A stretch of DNA of 19,808 nt from assembly GCA_020444765.1 (NCBI GenBank), contig JAGRHW010000017.1, positions 1 to 19,808 of the forward strand, in the 5' to 3' direction. The stretch is from Gammaproteobacteria bacterium (lineage in GTDB: Bacteria; Pseudomonadota; Gammaproteobacteria; Granulosicoccales; Granulosicoccaceae). This document shows, in pieces, positions 7,364 through 14,501 of the stretch. The notes under the pieces are model-generated. The model was not told where the DNA came from. It did no database searches and worked only from the letters and a program-made list of their open reading frames with translations. Position 1 is the stretch's first letter. Each line of letters opens with the position of its first letter. The position numbers were made by a program, and so were the translations under genes.

Positions 7364-7870
7364 ATGAAATACTTTGCCTACGGATCGAATATGCCGCTTG
7401 CCCGGCTGCGTCAGCGTGTACCGAACGCCAGAATCCTGCTTAGCGGCATGCTCGCGCAGCACGACTTGCGCTTTCATAAACGCAGCCACGACGGTTCTGC
7501 CAAATGCGATGCGTTTTTTACCGGACAGGACAGCGACCGGATCTGGGGCATCTTGTTTGAAATCGACAGCAAGGAATTACCAGGCTTGCGCAAAGCGGAA
7601 GGACTTGGCCGCGGCTACGAGGAAAAAACCGTCGATATCTTCGACCGCGACGGCCGGCAACATTCGGCAATGACCTATTACGCGGATCAAGACTACATTA
7701 CACAACAGCTCAAACCGTACGACTGGTATAAAAACCACGTGCTGACCGGCGCCCATCAGGGGCTTTTACCGGATGATTATATTGCCAGAATCAGTGTCGT
7801 GGCTTGTATAAGTGACCCTGATAAAACACGCGCGAACCTGGAATTCTCGGTGCATCTGCCGGTTTCCTGA
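7364..7870 (+). CDS. Gamma-glutamylcyclotransferase-like protein
   Basis: 168 residues of the GGCT/AIG2 (BtrG) fold. The N-terminus M-K-Y-F-A-Y-G-S-N-M carries the Y-G-S-N-M substrate-binding loop (6-10). E79 in L-R-K-A-E-G-L-G-R-G-Y sits where the catalytic glutamate of human GGCT is found. W-G-I-L-F-E-I (61-67) is also typical. Family members release 5-oxoproline from gamma-glutamyl amino acids or peptides. The exact substrate here is not determined. The start at 7364 is chosen over an upstream TTG (7358) because it gives the usual family N-terminus. It follows the VOC gene by 9 bp and is probably on the same transcript. Confidence 0.87.
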   Translation: MKYFAYGSNMPLARLRQRVPNARILLSGMLAQHDLRFHKRSHDGSAKCDAFFTGQDSDRIWGILFEIDSKELPGLRKAEGLGRGYEEKTVDIFDRDGRQHSAMTYYADQDYITQQLKPYDWYKNHVLTGAHQGLLPDDYIARISVVACISDPDKTRANLEFSVHLPVS

Positions 7871-8093
7871 AGCCTGCCCGGAATCTCCCGGATTGCGGAA
7901 AACCCCTGCATTTAGACTGATTCTTAAAGTCTGCCCCCTACAGCCTTGTACTTTTGTCTTAACTACGCGGTATTTACATTACCAACCAACCGTGGTGTAT
8001 TTCCTTTCCGGATGGCTGACATTAGAATCGGCCCTATTGGAGCTTTACAGTTGTTCATAATCAATAAGAATAGAATCCGGTATCGGTCAAAGG

Positions 8094-8426
8094 ATGAACC
8101 TGTCTAGGCAGTTTTCTTTCGGCGCGCAGTGGTTGCCGAAACTCAAGCGGTGTCCAAATTGCGGCGGCCCCGCTCATGCCTATCTGGATGGTGACAATAT
8201 CGGCCTGGCCCCGGAACAACCCTATGTCTACATCTGTTGCGATCATTGCGGTGAAAAGATCAGCAGCGGCGAACTGCTTGGCGATCTGACCGAAATACCG
8301 GTACTGGACAAGCTGTCGCGCATCATCACACTCTGGAACCGGGAGGTTTATCGCCCCCGCCCGCAGCTGCCCGCCAAACCAGTCGATCCGGCAACGGTCA
8401 GACTCAGACGGCAACCGCCTCTGTGA
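8094..8426 (+). CDS. Lar-like zinc-ribbon protein
   Basis: This 110-residue protein has one zinc ribbon: C20-P-N-C23-G-G and C49-D-H-C52-G, about 26 residues apart, followed by I-I-T-L-W-N-R (77-83). The order C-P-x-C-G-G, C-x-x-C-G and a final W-N-R is the layout of the Lar restriction-alleviation family (Pfam Lar_restr_allev). Most members of that family are small phage or prophage proteins. The tail after residue 86 is basic and proline-rich. A restriction-alleviation role is not implied; the fold assignment is moderate and the function unknown. The AAAGG before the ATG directly abuts it (spacing near zero), so initiation is odd. No other in-frame start codon exists between it and an upstream TAA at 8058. 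Confidence 0.75.
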   Translation: MNLSRQFSFGAQWLPKLKRCPNCGGPAHAYLDGDNIGLAPEQPYVYICCDHCGEKISSGELLGDLTEIPVLDKLSRIITLWNREVYRPRPQLPAKPVDPATVRLRRQPPL

Positions 8427-8462
8427 TACCGGCGGCGCTTCCACAAAACCGGACAGAAAACC

Positions 8463-8921
8463 ATGCATCTCGTTTTTCGTAAGGCCCGCCATGCCGATTT
8501 GCGTGATTTGCTGACGATGCTCGATGAAGGCTCGTTGATCGGCGGCCACAATCCGGCCCCGGCGGAAAAAATTCCGCCATCGATCAACCAGGCTTTCGAC
8601 AGTATTCTTGCCAGTCCCGACAATGATCTGATCGTTGTCGAACTTGACGGGGAAATCGTCGGCATGATGCAACTGACGATTATTCCGGGCATCAGCTTCA
8701 ATGGCTCGCCCCGGCTGATGATCGAAGCGGTGCGCGTGCGCACGACCCATCGCAACCGGGGCATCGGCCGGCAGATGCTGAGCTGGGCAATCGAACAGGC
8801 GCGGGAAAAGAATTGCCGGCTAATACAATTGCAGTCTAACAAGCAGAGAACGGACGCGGCGCGCTTTTACCAAAGCCTGGGTTTTGAAATGTCCCATAAC
8901 GGCTTCAAGCTGCAGCTGTAA
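8463..8921 (+). CDS. GNAT-family N-acetyltransferase
   Basis: 152 residues with the complete GNAT fold order. The N-terminus M-H-L-V-F-R-K-A-R-H-A-D-L is followed by V-V-E-L-D-G-E-I-V-G-M-M-Q-L (58-71, strands 2-3), I-E-A-V-R-V (87-92, strand 4), and the acetyl-CoA pyrophosphate loop H-R-N-R-G-I-G (96-102). A-A-R-F-Y-Q-S-L-G-F (132-141) is the usual alpha4/strand 6 signature. It transfers acetyl from acetyl-CoA to an amine of unknown identity. It starts 36 bp after the zinc-ribbon gene and converges with megL across a 49-bp gap, in which I see no clear terminator. Confidence 0.9.
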   Translation: MHLVFRKARHADLRDLLTMLDEGSLIGGHNPAPAEKIPPSINQAFDSILASPDNDLIVVELDGEIVGMMQLTIIPGISFNGSPRLMIEAVRVRTTHRNRGIGRQMLSWAIEQAREKNCRLIQLQSNKQRTDAARFYQSLGFEMSHNGFKLQL

Positions 8922-8970
8922 TTTCCGCACCGATCGAAAAACCTCTGAAAATACAGGCCCGGTAAGACTC

Positions 8971-10164
8971 TCAAACCGCATCCAGCGCGCGACTGATATC
9001 CTCTCGCAAATCAGCAATACTCTCCAGCCCGACCGACAGGCGTATCAGGCCGTCGCTGATGCCGTGTTTGAGACGCTCTGCGGGCGGATAGGTCACGTGC
9101 GTCATACTGGCCGGGTGCTGAACCAGGGTTTCCGCATCACCTAAACTGACCGCCCTCAGCGCCAGCTCAACCTTGTCCATAAAACGAATGCCCGCATCGT
9201 AGCCTCCCTTTAACTCGAAAGCGATCATACCGCCGAAGCGGCTCATCTGACGCCTGGCCAGTTTGTGCTGCGGGTGTGACTTGAGTCCGGGATAATACAC
9301 CTTCTCCACCGCGGGATGATTGTCCAGCAGCTTCGCCAGTTTTGCGGCGGACTTGCAGTGTTGTTTCATCCTGACTTCCAGGGTTTTCAAACCGCGCAGA
9401 GTCAGGAACGCATCGAAAGGTGATATGACAGCTCCGGTCATATCCTTGATGCCATAAAAGTGAATCTGCTGAATATCCTCTTTCGGCCCGATGACCGCGC
9501 CGGCAATCAAATCGCCATGCCCGCCCAGGTATTTGGTCAGCGAATGAACGACAAAATCCGCACCCGACTCGATGGGTCGTTGCAAATAAGGCGTACAATA
9601 GGTGTTATCGACGATAACTCTGGCGCCGGCCGCGTGCGCCAGAGTGCTGATTTTTCGCACATCGATAATCCGCATATTGGGATTGGACGGCGTTTCGAAA
9701 AACACGAAACGGGTTTTGCGGTTAAGGGCCTTGCAGACCTTTTTCGCTTTCGTAAAATCCGCAAAACGTATCTTGATACCGTATTTGCTCAGACCCTCGG
9801 TAAACAAGGCATAAGTGCAACCGTACAACGTCTTGTCGGCGAGAATTTCATCTCCGGGTTTTACAAACGTCCACAACAATGCACTGATGGCCCCCATGCC
9901 AGACGCCGTCGCGAGCGCAGCCTCACCTCCCTCAAGATCGGCCAGCTTCTGCTCCAGCAGGGTTTCGGTTGGATTGCCCACCCGCGTGTAAACATAACCC
10001 GGCTGCTCTCCGGTAAAGCGGTCCTGCCCCTGCCTGGTGGACTCAAAGGCATAGGTCGCATTCAGGTAGACCGGCATATTCAGCGCGCCATGATGCCGAA
10101 ACGGCTCGTTACCCGAGTGAATGGCACGAGTACTGAACCCTTGTCTTTTATTCTGATTACTCAT
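8971..10164 (-). CDS. megL: Methionine gamma-lyase
   Basis: A PLP enzyme of the cystathionine gamma-synthase fold that splits L-methionine into methanethiol, 2-oxobutyrate and ammonia. The 397 residues align with Pseudomonas putida MGL with almost no shift in numbering (from memory). Y59-T-R61 binds PLP phosphate from the partner subunit. Y114 and C116 lie in K-T-L-Y-G-C-T; a Cys at 116 is characteristic of methionine gamma-lyases rather than cystathionine enzymes. K211 in S-L-T-K-Y-L-G-G is the Schiff-base lysine. K240-D241-M-T-G follows, and S-L-G-D-A-E-T-L-V-Q-H-P-A-S-M-T-H lies near the C-terminus. The start ATG has GAGG upstream. Divergence from an Lrp-type regulator repeats the mdeA/mdeR layout of P. 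putida. O-succinylhomoserine sulfhydrylase is a less likely alternative. Confidence 0.92.
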   Translation of the reverse strand: MSNQNKRQGFSTRAIHSGNEPFRHHGALNMPVYLNATYAFESTRQGQDRFTGEQPGYVYTRVGNPTETLLEQKLADLEGGEAALATASGMGAISALLWTFVKPGDEILADKTLYGCTYALFTEGLSKYGIKIRFADFTKAKKVCKALNRKTRFVFFETPSNPNMRIIDVRKISTLAHAAGARVIVDNTYCTPYLQRPIESGADFVVHSLTKYLGGHGDLIAGAVIGPKEDIQQIHFYGIKDMTGAVISPFDAFLTLRGLKTLEVRMKQHCKSAAKLAKLLDNHPAVEKVYYPGLKSHPQHKLARRQMSRFGGMIAFELKGGYDAGIRFMDKVELALRAVSLGDAETLVQHPASMTHVTYPPAERLKHGISDGLIRLSVGLESIADLREDISRALDAV

Positions 10165-10206
10165 CTTTACCTCAATCTTTATTCTATGATTAACAACAGA
10201 TAAAGG

Positions 10207-10224
10207 ATAATATCCGGATATTAT
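10207..10224. promoter_or_regulatory. 18-bp perfect palindrome, candidate Lrp/AsnC operator
   Basis: ATAATATCCGGATATTAT is a perfect palindrome, and the next bases outward (G and A) do not pair. It lies near the middle of the megL/regulator gap and overlaps -10-like hexamers on both strands. Lrp/AsnC proteins bind as dimers to AT-rich dyads of roughly this size, often beside their own gene. Binding by the adjacent regulator is an inference. Confidence 0.65.
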
Positions 10225-10233
10225 AAAGTGAAT

Positions 10234-10246
10234 CGAATTAAATTCG
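10234..10246. promoter_or_regulatory. Second dyad, CGAATT-A-AATTCG
   Basis: A 13-base dyad with 6-base perfect arms around one central A. It is centred 24-25 bases from the centre of the 18-bp palindrome, about two to two and a half helical turns. It could be a second site for the same regulator. It lies between the palindrome and the regulator start, where occupation could repress the regulator's own gene. Confidence 0.45.
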
Positions 10247-10269
10247 TAATTTGACTAACGGAAACGCCC

Positions 10270-10731
10270 ATGGATCGAATCGACGACGAAATAATCCGCC
10301 ATTTACAGAATGATGGTCGGATGTCCAACAAATCCCTGGCCGCCAAAGTCGGACTGGCGCCATCGAGCTGTTTTGAACGGGTCAGGCAATTACAAGACAA
10401 GGGGATCATTAAAGGAGTACACGCCGATATCGACCCCAAGGCCATGGGCGTACATCTCGAAGCGATTTATTTTATCAAACTGACCCGCCACGCCAGAGAA
10501 CAGGTCGAATCCTTCCAGGCCCGGATTGACCAGACCCCCGAAGTACGGGCCGCCTACCTTGTCTCCGGTGAATACGATTACCTCGTACACGTCGCCGTGC
10601 GCGATGCGGATCATCTGAGAGAACTGGCGATGGACGCCTTTACCGTTTTGCCTGAAGTCAGCCGAATCGAAACCGTGCTGGTGTTTGATCACAGGAGGAA
10701 TTTTGTGCTGTCTGGATTAAAGATGAGTTGA
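10270..10731 (+). CDS. Lrp/AsnC-family transcriptional regulator (probable megL regulator)
   Basis: 153 residues with the two standard Lrp domains. The N-terminus M-D-R-I-D-D-E-I-I-R-H-L-Q-N-D-G-R leads into the helix-turn-helix at about residues 18-45, with the recognition part V-G-L-A-P-S-S-C-F-E-R-V-R-Q-L. The C-terminal RAM/AsnC ligand-binding domain (about 65-147) includes Y-L-V-S-G-E-Y-D-Y-L-V-H-V (about 98-110). Its position back to back with methionine gamma-lyase parallels P. putida MdeR, which activates mdeA in response to methionine; a similar role is inferred. A weak GGAA ribosome-binding site precedes the ATG. Confidence 0.9.
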   Translation: MDRIDDEIIRHLQNDGRMSNKSLAAKVGLAPSSCFERVRQLQDKGIIKGVHADIDPKAMGVHLEAIYFIKLTRHAREQVESFQARIDQTPEVRAAYLVSGEYDYLVHVAVRDADHLRELAMDAFTVLPEVSRIETVLVFDHRRNFVLSGLKMS

Positions 10732-10784
10732 ACGCATCCATCCGACAAACACGACAAGGTGGAAATTCAGCGCTTTTCGTCAAA

Positions 10785-10811
10785 GACGGCAGGAAGAATT
10801 TACCCGCCGTC
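10785..10811. repeat. Imperfect stem-loop between convergent regulator and ridA-like genes
   Basis: GACGGC (10785-10790) and GCCGTC (10806-10811) pair, with a further GG/CC after one mismatch, around a loop of about 9 bases. It sits in the 182-bp convergent gap. No adjoining T-run is present, so a terminator role for either strand is weakly supported. Nothing else recognisable is seen in this gap. Confidence 0.3.
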
Positions 10812-10913
10812 AGTGAACAAGCGCAAATACAAGCTCTGGGCTGCAATATTTATTGCTTATGAATTGCCAGCCAAAGAAAGTAAAAGTCCGAACCAATATG
10901 GCTTGGATTGTCC

Positions 10914-11258
10914 CTATTTCGCGGCAATGATAATAACCTCGACTTTATAATCCGGGGTTGCCAGTTTCGCTTCACCGCAGGCCCGACCGGGGGCATGCCC
11001 TTCAGCCACCCAGCTGTCCCAAACGGCGTTCATCTTGTCGAAATCATCCATGTTGGCGAGCCAGATGGTCGCCTGGAGAATCCTGCTTTTGTCGCTGCCG
11101 GCTTCAGCCAGAAGCCGATCGACTTTGGCCAGCATCGAACGGGTTTGTTCGGTGATATCGCCCGCCGGGTCACCGACCTGACCGGCCAGATATATCGTGT
11201 CGTTATGTATAACCATCTGGCTCATGCGTGTGGCTGTTTCAAATCGTTGTATTGTCAT
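10914..11258 (-). CDS. RidA family protein, YoaB-like (enamine/imine deaminase)
   Basis: 114 residues, the same length as E. coli YoaB and with its landmarks: M-T-I-Q-R at the start, V-I-H-N-D-T-I-Y (16-23), A-T-I-W-L-A (63-68), M-N-A-V-W-D-S-W-V (76-84), G-H-A-P-G-R92-A-C and Y-K-V-E107-V. R92 and E107 sit where RidA proteins bind the substrate carboxylate and position the catalytic water. RidA proteins hydrolyse reactive 2-imino/enamino acids to keto acids and ammonia. It is the last gene of the minus-strand run, 77 bp after a FAD amino acid dehydrogenase that would produce exactly such imines. Confidence 0.9.
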   Translation of the reverse strand: MTIQRFETATRMSQMVIHNDTIYLAGQVGDPAGDITEQTRSMLAKVDRLLAEAGSDKSRILQATIWLANMDDFDKMNAVWDSWVAEGHAPGRACGEAKLATPDYKVEVIIIAAK

Positions 11259-11335
11259 TTTTTATTCCGTTGTTTGTTTGAGATGTCGTTAAAAACCGCT
11301 GTTATCGACTGAGATGTAGAGATCCCGGTCAGGCT

Positions 11336-12433
11336 TTAGGTAAAAAAACGCGCCGGCGAGAGCGCTGCTTCCAGTTCGGGATGTGTTGATTGGCCCTGTA
11401 ACAGCGCGGCGCCCAGTCGGCTCATGGCCGGCGCTGTTTGTATGCCATAACCGCCCTGGCCTGCAAGCCAGAAAAACCCCTGGCAGCGTGGATCGAAACC
11501 CAGCACCGGTGTTTTGTCCGGCGCAAACGTGCGCAAGCCCGCCCAGCTGTGTTCGATGCGCTGCACATCGAGATCGACCGCCTTCTCGAAGCGGTCTATG
11601 CCTTCGGCAAGCACCATATCGTCCACATAAATATCGCAAGCCGGAACCGGATCGGCGTCGGCCGGTGAAATCAGTAATTTTCCAGCCTCCGGCTTGGCAT
11701 ACCAGTTCTCATCCGCATCGCAAAACAAGGGCCAGCGCTCAGAACCGGTATCTTTCGGCAACGGTGTAACCGCCATGCTGCGCCGTTTCGGGGTTAGCCC
11801 GATTGGCGACAAAGATGCAAGTCCGGCTATTTCATCCGCCCAGGCACCTGCCGCGTTGACAATGATTTCGGCACTATAGCTCTCCGATGGTGTATCGACT
11901 TGCCAAGCAGTTGATTTATTCACCAAACCTGTCACTCGGCTTTTACAACTCAAAACACCGCCTTTGGCCGCAGCCTGTTTTAGCCAGCTCTGGTGTAATA
12001 ACGCCACATCGATATCGTGGGCTTCGTATTCGTAAGCGGCACGACTAAAGGCGTCCGCCCGCAGCAAAGGCACATGCTCGAGCGCTTGCCTGACTGTTAT
12101 TTCCTTTAAATCGGAGTTTTCAGCCAGAATCGCTTCATAGGCTTCATCCTGTCCGTGCAGGCAAAGATTGAGAACCCCGCGCTGCGCCAGCAAGGGTTTG
12201 TCTATGCCATAGTCACCGGGATTATTGAAAAACGGCAGGCTCAAATCATTAAGTGTGCGAATAACCGCATTGCCGTAGCTGCGAATAAACAGCGCCGCGG
12301 AACGTCCAGTACTGTGGTAGCCGGGCTGCGCTTCCATTTCCAGCAGCAAAATACGCTTGTTTTCAGGCAGGTGAGCCGCAAGTCCGGCCCCGGCAATTCC
12401 TGATCCGATGATGATGATGTCAAACTCTTTCAT
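11336..12433 (-). CDS. FAD-dependent D-amino acid dehydrogenase, DauA-like (DAO family)
   Basis: 365 residues. An N-terminal dinucleotide fold I-I-I-G-S-G-I-A-G (7-15) and E32 bind FAD. Y-H-S-T-G-R-S-A-A (39-47), L-T-P-K-R-R-S (213-219), W-A-G-L-R301-T-F and G-Q-G-G-Y-G-I-Q-T-A-P-A-M near the C-terminus all match P. aeruginosa D-arginine dehydrogenase (DauA, 375 aa). Y53 and the arginines that clamp the substrate carboxylate (R217/R218 and R301 here) are kept. From recalled alignment, DauA H48 and E87, which contact the D-arginine side chain, are L48 and about V87 here, so D-arginine is unlikely to be the substrate. The product would be an imino acid, with the RidA-like protein encoded next. 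The gene is 51 bp downstream of the amidohydrolase and lacks a strong ribosome-binding site. Confidence 0.87.
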   Translation of the reverse strand: MKEFDIIIIGSGIAGAGLAAHLPENKRILLLEMEAQPGYHSTGRSAALFIRSYGNAVIRTLNDLSLPFFNNPGDYGIDKPLLAQRGVLNLCLHGQDEAYEAILAENSDLKEITVRQALEHVPLLRADAFSRAAYEYEAHDIDVALLHQSWLKQAAAKGGVLSCKSRVTGLVNKSTAWQVDTPSESYSAEIIVNAAGAWADEIAGLASLSPIGLTPKRRSMAVTPLPKDTGSERWPLFCDADENWYAKPEAGKLLISPADADPVPACDIYVDDMVLAEGIDRFEKAVDLDVQRIEHSWAGLRTFAPDKTPVLGFDPRCQGFFWLAGQGGYGIQTAPAMSRLGAALLQGQSTHPELEAALSPARFFT

Positions 12434-12484
12434 ATAAATTCATGTCACCGAAAAATAATTCGATACGCTTCGTTCACCCTCGGT

Positions 12485-13522
12485 TTATTCGCTGATGCGA
12501 TGCGTTTTTTCAAAACCTTCCAGAAAGGAAGCGAGGTTTTTTCCAAGACTGTCACTAAGATAGCCGCCCTCCTGCACCAGTACGGTCGGTTTGCCGAGTT
12601 GCGCAATCCGTTGCGCAATCCGATTGAAGCCCTTGGTGGTGACGCTCAGGCCGCCAAATGGATCATCGATGGACGCATCCAGGCCGAGCGCGACGACGAT
12701 GGCTTGCGGCGAAAACATCGCCACGGTTTCCAGCAAGGAATCGAGCCCGGCGAGAAATGCATCATCACCTGACTGTCTTGGTAAAGGCACGTTGAGATTG
12801 TAAGCGAAACCGGCGCCCTTGCCACGCTCCGATGCATAACCCCAGAAAAACGGGTAAAAGCGCACCGGATCGGCATGTATCGACGCGGTAAAGACATCGT
12901 TGCGTTGGTAGAAAATACCCTGCGTACCGTTGCCATGGTGCAAATCCACATCGACGATTGCAACCCGCTGGTAACGGCTGCGCAACAGTTGCGCAGCGAT
13001 CGCGGAATTGTTCAGATAACAGAAGCCGCCGGCCAGATCCTTGAACGCATGATGGCCCGGCGGCCGGCACAATGCATAGGCCGTCGACTCGCCATCCAGT
13101 ACCAGTTGCGCGGCGGTGCCGGCACAGTGCGCGCTGCTGACCACCGCGGCAAAAGTATCGGCCGATATCGGGCAAGCGGTATCGGCCATATGGTAACCGG
13201 CCTGCCCCACCGCCGATTTCGGGTAACTGCCGCCGCGCCGGTCCGGGTGAATATTCGGCACCACTTCCGGCGAGGCGTTTTCAATACGCTGCCAGCGATG
13301 GTATATATTTTTCAGAAAACGGAGATATTCCGGCGTATGAATCGCCGATATCAATGCAAGCCCGGTATCAACCGGTTCGACATGTTCACAACCTGCGTCA
13401 AGTGCGGCGGCCAGCAGCGTATCGGCGCGTTGCGGCACTTCCGGATTATCCGCCTGCGCACCGCTGGATAGAAAAAACGAAGGATCATGCCTGGCCTGCG
13501 ATGCAGAATAGATAGCTTTCAT
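12485..13522 (-). CDS. Histone deacetylase-family amidohydrolase (acetylpolyamine amidohydrolase type)
   Basis: 345 residues, close to Mycoplana ramosa acetylpolyamine amidohydrolase (341). The start M-K-A-I-Y-S matches that enzyme's M-R-V-I-F-S; a longer open frame running into the upstream gene is rejected. Catalytic features are R-P-P-G-H157-H158-A (the charge-relay histidines), D191-V-D193-L-H195-H-G-N-G-T (zinc ligands D193 and H195), D282 in G-L-D-A-S (third zinc ligand) and Y321 in E-G-G-Y (transition-state tyrosine). The family removes acetyl or other acyl groups from amines with Zn2+. APAH enzymes act on acetylated putrescine, cadaverine, spermidine or acetyl-lysine-like molecules. 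Linkage to a PotABCD-type transporter is also known for P. aeruginosa APAH genes. The exact substrate is open. Confidence 0.91.
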   Translation of the reverse strand: MKAIYSASQARHDPSFFLSSGAQADNPEVPQRADTLLAAALDAGCEHVEPVDTGLALISAIHTPEYLRFLKNIYHRWQRIENASPEVVPNIHPDRRGGSYPKSAVGQAGYHMADTACPISADTFAAVVSSAHCAGTAAQLVLDGESTAYALCRPPGHHAFKDLAGGFCYLNNSAIAAQLLRSRYQRVAIVDVDLHHGNGTQGIFYQRNDVFTASIHADPVRFYPFFWGYASERGKGAGFAYNLNVPLPRQSGDDAFLAGLDSLLETVAMFSPQAIVVALGLDASIDDPFGGLSVTTKGFNRIAQRIAQLGKPTVLVQEGGYLSDSLGKNLASFLEGFEKTHRISE

Positions 13523-13568
13523 GGAAATACCCTGATTCGAAAATTCGGACCTGCGAACCGCCGGTCCT

Positions 13569-14501
13569 CTAGAAATTGACCTTGTCCGCGCCTTTGAGTC
13601 CGAGACGTTTGCGGGCCTGATCCGGCGTGGCGATCTCATAGCCGAGATCTTCCAGTATCCTGCGGATAAGGAGAACCTGTTGCGCGTTGGACGTCGCAAG
13701 CTCACGCCTGGCGATATACAGACTGTCTTCCAGACCGACACGCACATTACCGCCGAGGATAGCGCCCATGGTGGCAAGGCGGATTTGCTGTTGCGCCGCC
13801 GCCAGCACCGAGAAGTGATAATTGTCCGGGCCGATCAAACGATCCGCCGTGGCTTTCATGTGCATCAGTTGTTCTGGCGCCGCGTCGATGCCGCCGAGAA
13901 CACCCATGACAAACTGCAAAAACACCGGCGCCTGAACCTTTTGCTTGCGCAGATACCAGGCCAGGCTGTGGATATGCCCGACATCATAGCACTCGAATTC
14001 AAACCGGGTGCCGAGGTTTTTGCCAACCTTTTCGAGCAGAATATCGATATCCGCAAAGGTGTTTTTGAAAACCACATCCCGGGTTGCATTAAGAAGCCGG
14101 GGCTCCCAGTCATGCTGCCAGTCGTCATAGCGCCCGGCAAGCGGGAAGATGCCGAAGTTCATCGAACCCATATTCATCGAACACATTTCCGGCGCGGCTT
14201 GTATTGACGCCTGCATTCGCTCTTCGACCGTCATTAATGATGATCCACCAGTGGAAATATTGACGATCGCCTCGGTGTTTTGCCGGATCACCGGCAGAAA
14301 CTGCATAAAGACGTCGGGGTCAGCGGTCGGTCGGCCGTCGCGGGGATCTCTCGCATGCAGATGTAATACTGCAGCTCCGGCTTCAGCAGCCTCTATGGCC
14401 TGCTCAGCAATATCGGCCGGCGTGAGCGGCAGATACGGGCTCATGGTCGGTGTATGAATGGAACCCGTTACCGCGCAGGTGATGATAATCGGCTCGCTCA
14501 T
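13569..14501 (-). CDS. BKACE family beta-keto acid cleavage enzyme (DUF849)
   Basis: 310 residues of the family typified by 3-keto-5-aminohexanoate cleavage enzyme (Kce). These Zn enzymes condense a beta-keto acid with acetyl-CoA and split it to acetoacetate plus a new acyl-CoA. Zinc ligands H47 and H49 are in L-H-L-H-A-R (46-51). S-T-G-G-S-S (83-88) follows. R-V-G-L-E-D (254-259) provides the catalytic arginine, the third metal ligand E258 and D259. N-terminal C-A-V-T-G-S (9-14) and V-L-G-G-I (201-205) are also typical. The beta-keto acid cannot be read from sequence. The ATG overlaps the aminotransferase stop (ATGA), which argues that the aminotransferase supplies its keto substrate. Confidence 0.92.
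   Translation of the reverse strand: MSEPIIITCAVTGSIHTPTMSPYLPLTPADIAEQAIEAAEAGAAVLHLHARDPRDGRPTADPDVFMQFLPVIRQNTEAIVNISTGGSSLMTVEERMQASIQAAPEMCSMNMGSMNFGIFPLAGRYDDWQHDWEPRLLNATRDVVFKNTFADIDILLEKVGKNLGTRFEFECYDVGHIHSLAWYLRKQKVQAPVFLQFVMGVLGGIDAAPEQLMHMKATADRLIGPDNYHFSVLAAAQQQIRLATMGAILGGNVRVGLEDSLYIARRELATSNAQQVLLIRRILEDLGYEIATPDQARKRLGLKGADKVNF

Larger units (their letters stand above)
10165..10269. promoter_or_regulatory. Divergent megL / Lrp-type regulator promoter region
   Basis: A 105-bp AT-rich gap between divergent starts. On the minus strand a consensus TATAAT lies at 10225-10220, giving a megL leader of about 50 bases; its -35 is poor, as expected for an activated promoter. On the plus strand TATTAT (10219-10224) or TATAAA (10222-10227) could serve the regulator gene. 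Both overlap the palindrome at 10207-10224, so one bound protein could control both directions. Confidence 0.6.

Noticed and set aside
13523..13777. Longer N-terminus for the HDAC-family gene
   Set aside because: It would lie inside the BKACE gene in another frame, and the M-K-A-I-Y-S start matches the family start.
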